From contig NZ_RQFT01000010.1 of NCBI RefSeq assembly GCF_004769525.1, forward strand, positions 186,001 to 250,000: 64,000 nt of DNA. Reading direction: 5' to 3'. The notes under the pieces are model-generated. The model made no database searches, was not told where the DNA came from, and saw only the letters and a list, made by a program, of their open reading frames with translations. Both the position numbers and the translations under genes were made by a program. Positions 46,813 through 56,367 of this stretch are shown here, piece by piece. This DNA is from Leptospira bouyouniensis (GTDB taxonomy: Bacteria; Spirochaetota; Leptospiria; Leptospirales; Leptospiraceae). The stretch's first letter is position 1. Every line of letters starts with the position of its first letter.

Positions 46813-47676
46813 ATGAACCGAGGATACACTTCTCCAGTCACAGAAATCTCAGAAAAAGACTTTGAAACACTTGTACAAATTGCATTGGATGAAGATATAC
46901 CTGCAGGTGATATCACAACAGACACTTTGTTCAAAGATGATGAGACATGTTCTGCTGTATTGCTTGCAAAAGAAGAAGGCATTTTATGTGGAATTGCAGT
47001 GATCCCATGTCTCATTCATAAAACTAAAGCGAATGTCACTTGGACTCACATATTATCTGATGGAGACAGTTTATCCAAAGGCACTGTGATTGGTGAACTC
47101 AAAGGTACTCTTGCTGGGATTCTCAAAATGGAACGAATTTTGCTGAATTTCATCCAATACTTATCGGGGATTGCAACCAATGCAAACCGAGTGGCAAAAC
47201 AGTTTCCTAATTTACTCATCCTTGATACAAGAAAAACCCTTCCTGGATATCGGAAACTTGCTAAGTATGCGGTGTATACAGGAGGTGGTGCGAACCACCG
47301 TTTGAATTTGTCTGAGATGGCGATGTTAAAAGACAATCATATCGCTAAAGCAGGATCAATTCAAATTGCTGTTCAAATGGTACGAGAAAAGAATCCGGGT
47401 AAAAAAATTGAATTAGAAATTGATGGAATTTTCCAATTGGATGATGCAATTAAAGCAAAGCCAGATATCATTTTACTCGATAACTTTTCAGATGAAGATA
47501 CAGAAAAAGCAATTTGTTTGTTAAAAGAAAAAGCTCCTGAGATAAGGATTGAATGTTCTGGTGGGATCACACCGGAAAAGTTAAACTTTTTGTCTAAGTT
47601 TGATGGGATTGGAGTGAGTATGGGATATTTAACACATACAGTCAAATTTTTAGATATTAGTTTGGATATAAAATAA
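46813..47676 (+). CDS. nadC: Nicotinate-nucleotide pyrophosphorylase
   Basis: A 287-residue enzyme converting quinolinate and PRPP to nicotinate mononucleotide in NAD synthesis. Seen: ALDEDIPAGDITTDTLF at the start, ERILLNFIQYLSGIAT, LDTRKTLPGYRKLAKYAV, the substrate-binding GGGANHRLNLSEMAMLKDNHI, and the C-terminal ECSGGITPEKLN and FDGIGVSMGYLTHT. The length is normal. Its TAA overlaps the start of the RelA/SpoT gene. The upstream transcript ends at the terminator at 46761-46792, so the promoter should lie in the short gap before 46813 but I see no clear one. Confidence 0.96.
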   Translation: MNRGYTSPVTEISEKDFETLVQIALDEDIPAGDITTDTLFKDDETCSAVLLAKEEGILCGIAVIPCLIHKTKANVTWTHILSDGDSLSKGTVIGELKGTLAGILKMERILLNFIQYLSGIATNANRVAKQFPNLLILDTRKTLPGYRKLAKYAVYTGGGANHRLNLSEMAMLKDNHIAKAGSIQIAVQMVREKNPGKKIELEIDGIFQLDDAIKAKPDIILLDNFSDEDTEKAICLLKEKAPEIRIECSGGITPEKLNFLSKFDGIGVSMGYLTHTVKFLDISLDIK

Positions 47677-49730
47677 TGGGCCTATATCAGGATATCAAAG
47701 ACAAACAGGAGTTATTTGAAGCTGTCCAAAAAAGGCTTGGTCCTGAAAAAGCACAATTAATTGAAAAGGCCTATCATATCGCTGACAAAATGCATGAAGG
47801 ACAAAAAAGGTTATCCGGTGAGCCTTATATTATCCATCCAATGAATGTCGCATCGGTCTTAGATGATTTAGGACTCGATGAACGGGCGATTGCAGCTGGA
47901 CTCTTACATGATGTTGTCGAAGATACGAGTTATTCAAAAGAAGATATGGCTCGTGAGTTTGGTGAAGACATCGCGGCACTTGTAGAAGGTGTAACAAAAA
48001 TTTCCGAAATTAAATCACAATCAAAGGAAACCGAAGCAGCCGAAAACATTCGAAAGATGTTACTTGCGACTATTAAAGATGTGAGAGTGATGCTCATCAA
48101 ACTTGCAGATAAAACTCATAATGTTCGCACATTAAAATTCCAACCAGAAGAAAAACAAAAACGAATCGCAAAAGAAGTTTTATCTCTTTATGCTCCAATA
48201 GCAGGTAGGCTTGGTGTCTATAAAGTTAAATTTGAATTAGAGGATTTAGCCTTTCAGTCATTACACCCAGAAGAATACCAAGAAATCAAAAAAAGGGTAT
48301 CGGCTAAAAAATCCGAGAGAGACGAATATATTGAAAAAATAAAAATTATCCTTAAACAAAGGTTAGCTGAGATTAATATTGACGCAAGGATCGATGGACG
48401 GGCAAAACATTTTTATTCAATCTATCGTAAGATGGTGACAAAAGAAAAATCATTCTCGGAGATTTTTGACTTACGCGCTGTTCGGATCATTGCGAATGAA
48501 ATCAAAGATTGTTATGGTGTACTTGGGATTGTACATACGTTATGGACTCCAATCCCTGGACGATTTAAGGACTACATTGCCACTCCAAAAACCAATTTGT
48601 ACCAGTCTTTGCACACAACTGTTTTTGGTCCTGATGGTAGACCTATGGAAGTTCAAATCCGAACCAAAGAGATGAATGCCATTGCAGAGAATGGCGTTGC
48701 CGCACATTGGGCCTACAAAGAATCTACAAATCTTTCTAAATCATCTATAATCCTACAAAATGGTGTGGAAAATGCTTTCCGCATGAAATGGCTTGAAATA
48801 CTCAAATCTTGGCAAGATCCAAGTCTCGACTCAAAAGAGTTTATGGAGGAATTACAATACGACCTTCATGAGGATGAGGTATTTGTTTTCACTCCCAAAG
48901 GTGAAATCATTGAAATGCCAAAAGGGGCAACAGTTTTAGATTATGCATTTCGAATCCATACTGATGTTGGGTTACATGCAAGAGGCGGAAAAGTCAATGG
49001 TAGGATGGTTACGTTACGTACTGAATTAAAATCGGGTGACCAAGTAGAAATCATAACGGAAAAAAATTCCAAACCTTCGCCTATTTGGCTAAGGATCGTA
49101 AAAACCTCTGGCGCCAGACAGAAGTTACGTGCCTATTTCCGAAAACTTCAAGAAGATTCTCAGAAAGAAACGATTGGGTCAGTCTTAGAAGCATCGAATC
49201 CGAACTTTGACGAAAATACGATCAAAGAGATAAAAAAAGTAAAAATTAAAAAACCAACCAAACCAAATACAAACCAAGAAGAAACGAAAGAATTTGGGAT
49301 ATCAGTTGCAGGTTGGAATGATGTTCCCGTGAGAGTAGCATCATGTTGTACTCCGATTCCAGGTGATGAAATCATTGGTTTTATCACACGAGGTAGGGGA
49401 GTGAGTGTTCATAAAAAGGACTGCTCAACTGCTACAAAACAATTGGAGTGGATGAAAACAATTCCGGTTCGTTGGGAAGGACCTGGTGAACCAATCCCCA
49501 TTCAAATTGAAGTCCGTGCAAAGGATGTACAAGGTATTTATTTGTCGATGGTTGAGTCTATTTCTAGTACCGAGACTAATATTTTGGAAGCTGGGGCTTC
49601 TTCTCATCCGAATGGAACACTTACCGCCAAGTTTATGTTAGAAGTAGATCATTTGGACCAATTAAAAGAGATATTAGAAAACTTGAGGATGATCCAAGGT
49701 GTTGTTTTTGCAGAGCGGGTCAAAAAATAA
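47676..49730 (+). CDS. spoT: Bifunctional (p)ppGpp synthetase/hydrolase (RelA/SpoT homologue)
   Basis: A 684-residue Rsh enzyme. The HD hydrolase domain has YIIHPMNVASVL (His54) and LLHDVVEDTSY (His78, Asp79). The synthetase domain has LRAVRIIANEIKDCYGVLG, GRFKDYIATPKTNLYQSLHT and VQIRTKEMNAIAENGVAAHW. A TGS domain follows (VFVFTPKGEIIEMPKGATVLD is split over residues ~408-428), then a zinc-finger-like VASCCTPIPGDEIIG and a C-terminal ACT domain. With both active-site sets present it should both make and degrade (p)ppGpp in the stringent response. It overlaps nadC at the start (TAATG) and the GH13 gene at the end by eleven bases. Symbol could be relA or rsh. Confidence 0.95.
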   Translation: MGLYQDIKDKQELFEAVQKRLGPEKAQLIEKAYHIADKMHEGQKRLSGEPYIIHPMNVASVLDDLGLDERAIAAGLLHDVVEDTSYSKEDMAREFGEDIAALVEGVTKISEIKSQSKETEAAENIRKMLLATIKDVRVMLIKLADKTHNVRTLKFQPEEKQKRIAKEVLSLYAPIAGRLGVYKVKFELEDLAFQSLHPEEYQEIKKRVSAKKSERDEYIEKIKIILKQRLAEINIDARIDGRAKHFYSIYRKMVTKEKSFSEIFDLRAVRIIANEIKDCYGVLGIVHTLWTPIPGRFKDYIATPKTNLYQSLHTTVFGPDGRPMEVQIRTKEMNAIAENGVAAHWAYKESTNLSKSSIILQNGVENAFRMKWLEILKSWQDPSLDSKEFMEELQYDLHEDEVFVFTPKGEIIEMPKGATVLDYAFRIHTDVGLHARGGKVNGRMVTLRTELKSGDQVEIITEKNSKPSPIWLRIVKTSGARQKLRAYFRKLQEDSQKETIGSVLEASNPNFDENTIKEIKKVKIKKPTKPNTNQEETKEFGISVAGWNDVPVRVASCCTPIPGDEIIGFITRGRGVSVHKKDCSTATKQLEWMKTIPVRWEGPGEPIPIQIEVRAKDVQGIYLSMVESISSTETNILEAGASSHPNGTLTAKFMLEVDHLDQLKEILENLRMIQGVVFAERVKK

Positions 49731-51111
49731 ACCACTGTAATTGGTTAGGATTTAATTGGAAATATATTCCTTCTTCTTTTTTTTCCTGTGAAAAAACATT
49801 TCCACTTACAATATCAGTTAGTTCTTCTTTGTAATACAGTCCTTCTTGGTATGGAATCCATCCTGAGACAGAAACCTGATTAAAATTCCAAATGAATAGT
49901 TCCATTTGGTATTCCGAATACAACAATCTTGCAAAAATGGGGAGTTGGTTGTATTCAAAATATTGAATATCATTGTGTTCTAAACTTTTTGACCTTTTTT
50001 GAATGATTGACAATGCATTCGTATAAAAGGATTCGATAGTTGGTACAGGTTCTTCTTCATCAGCAACAATCATTTGTACGGGAATTTTTTTTGATAGTCC
50101 AAGTTCTTGTCCATCATAGAGAAGGATCGTGCTAGGACTTGCAGATAATAAACCAAAGTATGTTTTGGATTGCAGACCGAATGTATCATATGCTCTGTTT
50201 TCATCATGATTTTCTAAAAACTGAATAAGTGAAGTAGACGAACGTTTTTGGATTGATTGATAAACATACTCTAGGTTTTGGTGAAACAACAAATCATAGA
50301 AAGATTTGTCATATGTTGCATCAAAGCCAAGTGTTTGTAGAGTTTCCTCCAAACCCCAATATACTTCTGCATAGAATTTAAATTCAGGGTATTCCTCTTT
50401 TATCGTGTGAATTATATTTTTCCAATGATAAACTGATTTTTTACCAAATGTTTTTTCAAAAACATTGGGTAACGGTAACATCGCCATATCACAGCGAACA
50501 CCGTCACATTGTTTGGCGATCTTTTTTAATAATTGAATATGGTATCTTTCAACTTCAGAATTAGAAAAATCCCATTGAATGGTATCGGTCCATCCGTCAA
50601 AATATGGATCTTTTCCATGATAATATCGAATTCCATTGGGATGTATAAATGTATTTTTTGAATCGTTTGGTTCTTCCGTTTTTAAAAATAAATTTGGATT
50701 TTCTAAAACGATTGGGGAATCGATTGCCATATGATTCGGAACAAAATCTAAAATTAGTTTTTTGTTTTGTGAATGAAACCATTTTTGAATATCTGTCAGG
50801 TCGGGAGACTCACATAGTAAGGGATCTGGTACATATTCATAAATCGAATACGGTGATCCATAGACATCATCTTGCTTTAACTTTGATCGTATCTTGCGGT
50901 AACCAACTTGCAATTCCGGCATGGTTTGGGCGATTTTTTGAGAGCTTGGGCTATTTTTCCAAACACCCATTAGCCAGATTTCATCAGCCCAGGAGAATAG
51001 AGTCTTTTTTTGAATTTCATTTGTAAGATCCTGAATTTGTTTCCCGTTTTTTACACAAAAAAGCCTTGAGCCTATCTCGTACAAATGGATTTGATGGAAG
51101 GGATGTTTCAT
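49720..51111 (-). CDS. GH13 alpha-amylase-family protein
   Basis: A 463-residue TIM-barrel glycoside hydrolase. Seen: the conserved region I LILDFVPNHMA, region II GVRCDMAML (nucleophile Asp), region III YAEVYWG (acid/base Glu) and region IV LENHDENRA (transition-state Asp), with GSPYSIYEY near the substrate loop. There is no signal peptide, so it acts in the cytosol on an alpha-glucan, trehalose or sucrose-type substrate, or is a transferase. The C-terminal part is a beta domain. It is divergent from the oligopeptide-binding gene and has no partner of known sugar metabolism nearby except the phosphohexomutase at 59064. The exact activity is unknown. Confidence 0.88.
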   Translation of the reverse strand: MKHPFHQIHLYEIGSRLFCVKNGKQIQDLTNEIQKKTLFSWADEIWLMGVWKNSPSSQKIAQTMPELQVGYRKIRSKLKQDDVYGSPYSIYEYVPDPLLCESPDLTDIQKWFHSQNKKLILDFVPNHMAIDSPIVLENPNLFLKTEEPNDSKNTFIHPNGIRYYHGKDPYFDGWTDTIQWDFSNSEVERYHIQLLKKIAKQCDGVRCDMAMLPLPNVFEKTFGKKSVYHWKNIIHTIKEEYPEFKFYAEVYWGLEETLQTLGFDATYDKSFYDLLFHQNLEYVYQSIQKRSSTSLIQFLENHDENRAYDTFGLQSKTYFGLLSASPSTILLYDGQELGLSKKIPVQMIVADEEEPVPTIESFYTNALSIIQKRSKSLEHNDIQYFEYNQLPIFARLLYSEYQMELFIWNFNQVSVSGWIPYQEGLYYKEELTDIVSGNVFSQEKKEEGIYFQLNPNQLQWFIF

Positions 51112-51129
51112 AAATTAGTTCAATACCAT

Positions 51130-52950
51130 ATGGTTCGTTCCCAAGTAATCAAGTTTGTTTTGTTTGGTTTCATTTCTATGTTACCATTTCTATTTTTCCA
51201 AAACTGCTCGGAAGAGGACACGAAAGAGTCACTCAGTCGGGTGATTGAGCAACCTTGGGATGGAGATCTGAATTCCATTCCAAAAGCCTTACAGGTAAAA
51301 AATCCAGTGGCTGATCCAAAGGCAAAAAAAGGTGGAAGGATTCGAATTTATTCCCATCAATTTCCTAAGTCACTTAACTATTATTTGGACCAATTTACAA
51401 CAACAGCTCGTATCTTTACAAGTTTATATGAGCCACTCACTGCTTATCATCCACTCACTTTAGAAACGATTCCTCACTTAGCAAAGGAATGGAAAATTTC
51501 TCCAGATAAAAAGAAATTTACGTTTTATTTAGATGGCAATGCTCGTTGGTCGGATGGAAAACCTGTCACTGCGGATGATGTCATCTTCACTTACGATACA
51601 ATTATGAACCCTAAAAATGGAACTGCGGTATTTAGGATTTCACTTTCACGTTTCCTAAAACCTATTAAAATTGATGATCTAACAGTTGTATTCGAAGCAA
51701 AAGAAGTACATTGGAATAATTTTAACGATATCGCCTCCTCTATTTTTATCTTACCAAAACATCATTTTGAAGGAAAAGATTTTAACAAAGAAAATATGGA
51801 ATTCCCTGTAGTTTCTGGCCCATACAAAATTACAGAAGTAAAAAAGAATCGATACATCAAATTAGAAAGAAGAGGAGATTGGTGGCAAAGGGCTTATCCT
51901 TTCAACGAAGGTAGAAACAATTTTGATCAGATTGTTTATAAAGTTTATAATGAAGAAGCAGTCGCTTTACAGGCTTTCAAAAAAGGAGATATAGACATTT
52001 ATCCTGTATATTCTGCTTTTGTATGGGTAGAAGAAGCAAAAGGTGAAGCATTTGATAAAAACTGGATCGCCAAACAAAGAATTTTTAATTTAAAACCAAT
52101 TGGTTTCCAGGGCTGGGCAATGAATTCCAGACGGCCAATTTTTTCTGATAAACGAGTGCGAGAAGCAATGAACTTACTTGTAGATCGGAAACTTATGATC
52201 GACAAACTGGCGTATGGTGAGTATGATCCAACCAATAGTTATTATCCAGATTTTTATTTAGGTGGAGAAAAAAATCCAAATGTTCCAACTGAATTTGATC
52301 TCGAAAAGGCAAGGAAATTGTTATCGGATGCCGGTTGGAAACCAAATGCAGAAGGAATCTTAGAAAAAGATGGAAAACCATTTCAATTTTCGATTTTAGA
52401 TCGTGATAAAAAAACAGAAAAATATTTTACAGTTTTTTTGGAAAAGGCAAAAGAAGTGGGGATTCGCGCATCAATTGATACACTTGATTTAGCCGCATGG
52501 AGTGAGCGAGTTGATAAATTCGATTTTGATATGACTTGGGCGGCATGGGGTTCTGGAATATTTAAAGATCCGGAATCTCAATGGTTATCAAAGTATGCTG
52601 ATGAACAAGGCCAACCCAATTTACCTGGTCTTAAACTTCCTGCAGTAGACAAACTCATCGAAAAACAAAAAACTGAATTTTCAGTTTCCAAACGGAATGA
52701 AATCCTTAAGGAAATAGATCGAATTGTCTATAAAGAATACCCATATGTGTTACTTTGGCACTTGCCAAGTACAAGACTTTTGTATTGGCAAAAATACGGA
52801 ATGCCATCTTTACCTTTAGGAAAGTATGGAGATGAAAGTTTTTCTTCGGATTATTGGTGGTATGATGAGGAAAAGGATAAGAAGCTAACCGAATCATTTA
52901 CCAAAAAAGAAAAGTTTATCGATTATGAATCTATTATTCGTTGGAAATAA
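51130..52950 (+). CDS. Oligopeptide-type ABC transporter substrate-binding lipoprotein
   Basis: I prefer ATG 51130, which gives a signal peptide (VLFGFISMLPFLFFQNCSEE) with Cys as the lipidation residue and avoids overlap with the divergent GH13 gene; earlier in-frame ATGs at 51085, 51094 and 51103 are possible. The ~606-residue protein is an SBP_bac_5 (DppA/OppA) solute-binding protein: TTARIFTSLYEPLTAYHP, KPVTADDVIFTYDTI, the domain-2 GDIDIYPVYS and the C-terminal SKRNEILKEIDRIVYKEYPY. It captures peptides or similar solutes for an ABC importer not encoded here. It heads the operon with the kinase-like, glycosyltransferase and PgeF-like genes. Confidence 0.9.
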   Translation: MVRSQVIKFVLFGFISMLPFLFFQNCSEEDTKESLSRVIEQPWDGDLNSIPKALQVKNPVADPKAKKGGRIRIYSHQFPKSLNYYLDQFTTTARIFTSLYEPLTAYHPLTLETIPHLAKEWKISPDKKKFTFYLDGNARWSDGKPVTADDVIFTYDTIMNPKNGTAVFRISLSRFLKPIKIDDLTVVFEAKEVHWNNFNDIASSIFILPKHHFEGKDFNKENMEFPVVSGPYKITEVKKNRYIKLERRGDWWQRAYPFNEGRNNFDQIVYKVYNEEAVALQAFKKGDIDIYPVYSAFVWVEEAKGEAFDKNWIAKQRIFNLKPIGFQGWAMNSRRPIFSDKRVREAMNLLVDRKLMIDKLAYGEYDPTNSYYPDFYLGGEKNPNVPTEFDLEKARKLLSDAGWKPNAEGILEKDGKPFQFSILDRDKKTEKYFTVFLEKAKEVGIRASIDTLDLAAWSERVDKFDFDMTWAAWGSGIFKDPESQWLSKYADEQGQPNLPGLKLPAVDKLIEKQKTEFSVSKRNEILKEIDRIVYKEYPYVLLWHLPSTRLLYWQKYGMPSLPLGKYGDESFSSDYWWYDEEKDKKLTESFTKKEKFIDYESIIRWK

Positions 52951-52959
52951 AAATTAGAA

Positions 52960-54042
52960 GTGTCTGAAAAAAAAGGTCCAATCAAAGAGATCCGAGATAA
53001 GATCTTCAAAATTTGGAATCAATATCCAAATTGGGGAAAAATTCCCCAATTTTTGGAACTTCTGGAGAAGGGACTCGACAAAGAGCTGTTTGTCGATCCA
53101 AATAAAAATGAGAAACCCATTCCACTGGAAGATTTACCAGTGGATGAAGTCCTCAGAAAATCTGGTTTTTTTCGGAACCTATATGAAAGGTTCTTTCCTG
53201 TATCTCATGTCTTCCGTATGACATTTCGTTACCAGCGCGAATTCTTAGACAATTTTATGCCCTTATCATCTGAGGATTATATAGGTCGAGGTTCATACAA
53301 ATTTGTGTATAAACTTCCTTGGAACCAAGTTGTTAAAATTGGAAAATCAAAATTACCTTCCGATGTCATTTTTGGTTCCTTATACAAAGAGGTCGGCCGA
53401 GATTTATCTCGTTTTTTAAAACCAGAAGAAATAGAACTTCGTGATTTTTTGAAGAAGCAAACATTTCGTGATTCTAAAAAAGATGAAATTGATTTTAAAT
53501 TCAAACGATTGGGTTTGGAACGTTTGCATTATTGGAAATTGAAATCGTTGATACCTGATTTGGTTGTGCCGACTCGATTTTTTATGGGTTTACGTGTTCG
53601 GAAAAATCCATTTGGAATTCCCAATATCACTCTTACTCCTTGTGACCAACAACCTCTCCTTGCCGGTAAACATTTAAAAGAATTCACAATTCGAAATGAA
53701 AAATTGGATCAAAATCCTATTTTAGATAAATTATTTCCTAAATGGAAATTAAATTTTGATTCGCATCGATTCGGAGTGATTTCAAAATCAAAACTTAAGA
53801 AAATTGCAGTGGATTTTAATCGTGTGATAGAAGTCACAAAATACTTAGCGGAAGAAGAAAAACTCATCTTTGATATCCATGCTGAAAACATCATCATCAC
53901 TTTACCAGACTTTGAATTAAAAATTTTTGATTTTCATGTTTTTGATGACTACCTCTATGAACCTTCCTTAGAAAATCCAACACCAGAAATGGATCATATC
54001 AAAATCATAGAAGAGTTTATTAAATCATTCGAATTGGATTAA
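52960..54042 (+). CDS. Protein-kinase-fold protein with DFH in place of DFG
   Basis: A 360-residue soluble protein, start GTG 52960. Kinase-like motifs appear in order: a Gly loop YIGRGSYKFVYKLPWNQ (~108-124) followed by VVKIGK, whose Lys aligns with the ATP-binding lysine; a catalytic-loop-like FDIHAENIII (~308-317) whose Asp and Asn align with the HRD Asp and the downstream Asn; and KIFDFHVFDD (~323-332) in place of DFG. The central ~170 residues are an unrecognised insert. The Asp that binds Mg is kept, while Gly is replaced by His, so the enzyme could still be active. Substrate might be a sugar, lipid or small molecule because the neighbour is a glycosyltransferase; this is inference. Confidence 0.75.
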   Translation: MSEKKGPIKEIRDKIFKIWNQYPNWGKIPQFLELLEKGLDKELFVDPNKNEKPIPLEDLPVDEVLRKSGFFRNLYERFFPVSHVFRMTFRYQREFLDNFMPLSSEDYIGRGSYKFVYKLPWNQVVKIGKSKLPSDVIFGSLYKEVGRDLSRFLKPEEIELRDFLKKQTFRDSKKDEIDFKFKRLGLERLHYWKLKSLIPDLVVPTRFFMGLRVRKNPFGIPNITLTPCDQQPLLAGKHLKEFTIRNEKLDQNPILDKLFPKWKLNFDSHRFGVISKSKLKKIAVDFNRVIEVTKYLAEEEKLIFDIHAENIIITLPDFELKIFDFHVFDDYLYEPSLENPTPEMDHIKIIEEFIKSFELD

Positions 54043-54046
54043 GATC

Positions 54047-55615
54047 ATGAATTCTTTAAAGCGGAATATTTTATCGTACTATGTAATTGCGATCTTTATC
54101 ATTGGATACGCTATTTACCAAGCGTTTCATTGGAAATGGATTTGTGATGATGCATACATAAGTTTTTTATATGCAAGGAATTTATGGGAAGGGAACGGAC
54201 TTGTATTTAATGTAGGGGAAAGGGTAGAAGGTTATACAAATTTTTTATGGACCATCTTTTTATCCATCGGGTATGGATTCGGGATTCAACCTCAAATTTT
54301 GTCTGTTTATTCAGGGATATTTTTCTTTCTGGCTATGCTTTTATTATTTTTTAAAGAAGAAAACGATAAAAGTTTTGGATTGTTTTATCCTTTGCTTGTG
54401 ATTCACTTATCACTCTTTTATCATTTTTATATTTTTGCAAGTTCTGGATTGGAAACTTCCGTTTTTACATTTTTTATTAGTTTGGGGCTTTTGCTTTGGG
54501 AAAAACGAAGCAACCACGTTTTTTTGGCGTTTTTATTGGCTTCACTCATTCGCCCTGAGGGTGCACTTTTTTTAAGTTTTGTTTGCTTTGATTGGTTCTC
54601 AAGAAGGCAATATTTTAAACCAATTCTTTATGGTTTTTTATTTTTATGTTTTATAGGGTTTCGTTATCATTATTACAGTGAATTTTTTCCGAATACGTTT
54701 TATGCAAAAGGAAATAAAGGTAGTTATCTATCACAAGGTTTGTATTATTTTTTATATTTAATCAAATCTTATCCATTGTATCCTTTTGTGATTTTCCTTT
54801 CGGGAATACAATTATATCATTTGCTCTACCTTCAAAAAGATTCAAGGTTTATGGTATCTGCTCTTTTCCTTTATATTATTTATGTGTTTTATGTAGGCGG
54901 AGATTTTATGGGCAATCGATTTTGGATTCCTGTATTGCCATTTTTCTCCTATCTTGCATTCCAAAGGTTACAATATTGGACAAACCAATCTCAGATTGAA
55001 TCGAACAAAAAAAAATATTTTTATCGAATGTATGCTAAAAATTCGATTCTCTTTTCATTTGTTTTTATTTTATCTTCCGCAATATATTCAGACCCATTGA
55101 AAATAAAAGAAAATCGAATAGCTGATTGGCATGGAATCGTAGAAGAACGAATGTTTTATGATAAACATTTGTTGGATTCGAGTGGGTATGATGAAGGTGC
55201 TTTAAAAGCTTTACGAGTTGCATTTTTTGGTGCTCAAGCACATTTTATTTATTATTTAAAACCAAACTACGCTTTTGAAGCGGAATCGGGTCTGACTGAT
55301 AAGATTTATTCAAAAAAACAGATTCTGGAAAGGGGTAGGATAGGACATGAAACACAACTTGCCTACGAAGATTTAAACATTCGGGAAATTGATTTATTAC
55401 TCGATAATCGATTACCTGAGTTGGATTTACCATTTATCATTTATACTTGGAGAAAGGTTCCTCTTCGTTTTTATCTTTGGAATTATCATCCAATTAAAAT
55501 TAAAACTCTTTGTAAGAGGAAGGATTGGAGTTGTGAAACTCTTTATTCAAAGTTTCAAACAGAAAAATGGGAAGTGGATTCACCTAGGTTTTTTGGGAGT
55601 AATGGTTCCAAATGA
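54047..55615 (+). CDS. GT-C-type membrane glycosyltransferase
   Basis: A 522-residue polytopic membrane protein with about ten hydrophobic segments spread over residues ~8-350 and a soluble C-terminal part of about 160 residues. The first outer loop contains WKWICDDAYISFLYARNL followed by GNGLVFNVGERVEGYTNFLW, the DDxxI/GERVEGYTNF pattern of GT-C glycosyltransferases such as AftB/ArnT-type enzymes that use polyprenyl-phosphate sugars. It likely modifies an envelope glycan. It begins five bases after the kinase-like gene and overlaps the PgeF-like gene by four (ATGA). The acceptor and the donor are unknown. Confidence 0.85.
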   Translation: MNSLKRNILSYYVIAIFIIGYAIYQAFHWKWICDDAYISFLYARNLWEGNGLVFNVGERVEGYTNFLWTIFLSIGYGFGIQPQILSVYSGIFFFLAMLLLFFKEENDKSFGLFYPLLVIHLSLFYHFYIFASSGLETSVFTFFISLGLLLWEKRSNHVFLAFLLASLIRPEGALFLSFVCFDWFSRRQYFKPILYGFLFLCFIGFRYHYYSEFFPNTFYAKGNKGSYLSQGLYYFLYLIKSYPLYPFVIFLSGIQLYHLLYLQKDSRFMVSALFLYIIYVFYVGGDFMGNRFWIPVLPFFSYLAFQRLQYWTNQSQIESNKKKYFYRMYAKNSILFSFVFILSSAIYSDPLKIKENRIADWHGIVEERMFYDKHLLDSSGYDEGALKALRVAFFGAQAHFIYYLKPNYAFEAESGLTDKIYSKKQILERGRIGHETQLAYEDLNIREIDLLLDNRLPELDLPFIIYTWRKVPLRFYLWNYHPIKIKTLCKRKDWSCETLYSKFQTEKWEVDSPRFFGSNGSK

Positions 55616-56367
55616 GAAAGGAAATTAATCTCTCCTATGGAAATGTGATTTATGGAACCATTGGAAAAGAAGCGTTGAGTAAAGGTTTTCAAAATGGAAT
55701 AGTTGAACATAAAACAATTCAAATGTTTCCAAAAAATCCCAAGGAATGGGTTTCCTATACAAATGATATGATTCGAACTCAGCTTAGAAAAAAATGGATC
55801 CTTGTATATAGTTTAAACCAAGTGCATGGTGATACCATCCAGCAAATTGATCCTTCTCTTTCTTCTATGAATTTCAATGCATTACAGGAGGGTGATGCTC
55901 TCTTTAGTTACCAAAAAGACCAAGTTTTGGTAGTGAGAACCGCCGATTGTGTTCCTGTATTTGTGCATTCCATTAAACGTCCATTCGTCGCCGTTATTCA
56001 TTCCGGATGGAAAGGAACAAAACTTGGGATCACAGAGAATTTGTTGGATCAATTGTTAAGAGTTGGATTTGGTTTGGATGAGTTACGATTGGAGCTTGGT
56101 CCCTATATACAACAAAATAATTATGAAGTGGGTGAAGACGTAGCCACCTTTTTTAAAGATTTGGGAGAGAGTGTGTGCAAACCCAAAGGACAAGGTAAAT
56201 ACCTTTTGGATGTCGGTCTTGCCATTGAAAAGAGAGTGAAACGGAAGTTCGGTGATGCAATCAACATCACCAATGATCAAACAGAAGTTTACCAAACCCC
56301 TCAATTCTTTAGCCACAGGGCAAAAGAAGAGGGTAGGAATTTAAACTTTATACTTTGGGAATCTTGA
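55612..56367 (+). CDS. pgeF: PgeF/YfiH-type multicopper-fold protein
   Basis: A 251-residue member of the DUF152 (YfiH) family. The blocks LNQVHGDTIQQID, VVRTADCVPVFVHSIKR, VAVIHSGWKGTKLGI, ELGPYIQQNNYEVG and TNDQTEVYQTPQFFSHRAKE hold the conserved His/Cys metal ligands. PgeF has been linked to peptidoglycan editing and the family also to purine nucleoside phosphorylase or laccase-like reactions. The length is normal. It is last in the operon with the glycosyltransferase (ATGA overlap). Its end overlaps the convergent receiver gene by 20 bases. Confidence 0.92.
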   Translation: MRKEINLSYGNVIYGTIGKEALSKGFQNGIVEHKTIQMFPKNPKEWVSYTNDMIRTQLRKKWILVYSLNQVHGDTIQQIDPSLSSMNFNALQEGDALFSYQKDQVLVVRTADCVPVFVHSIKRPFVAVIHSGWKGTKLGITENLLDQLLRVGFGLDELRLELGPYIQQNNYEVGEDVATFFKDLGESVCKPKGQGKYLLDVGLAIEKRVKRKFGDAINITNDQTEVYQTPQFFSHRAKEEGRNLNFILWES

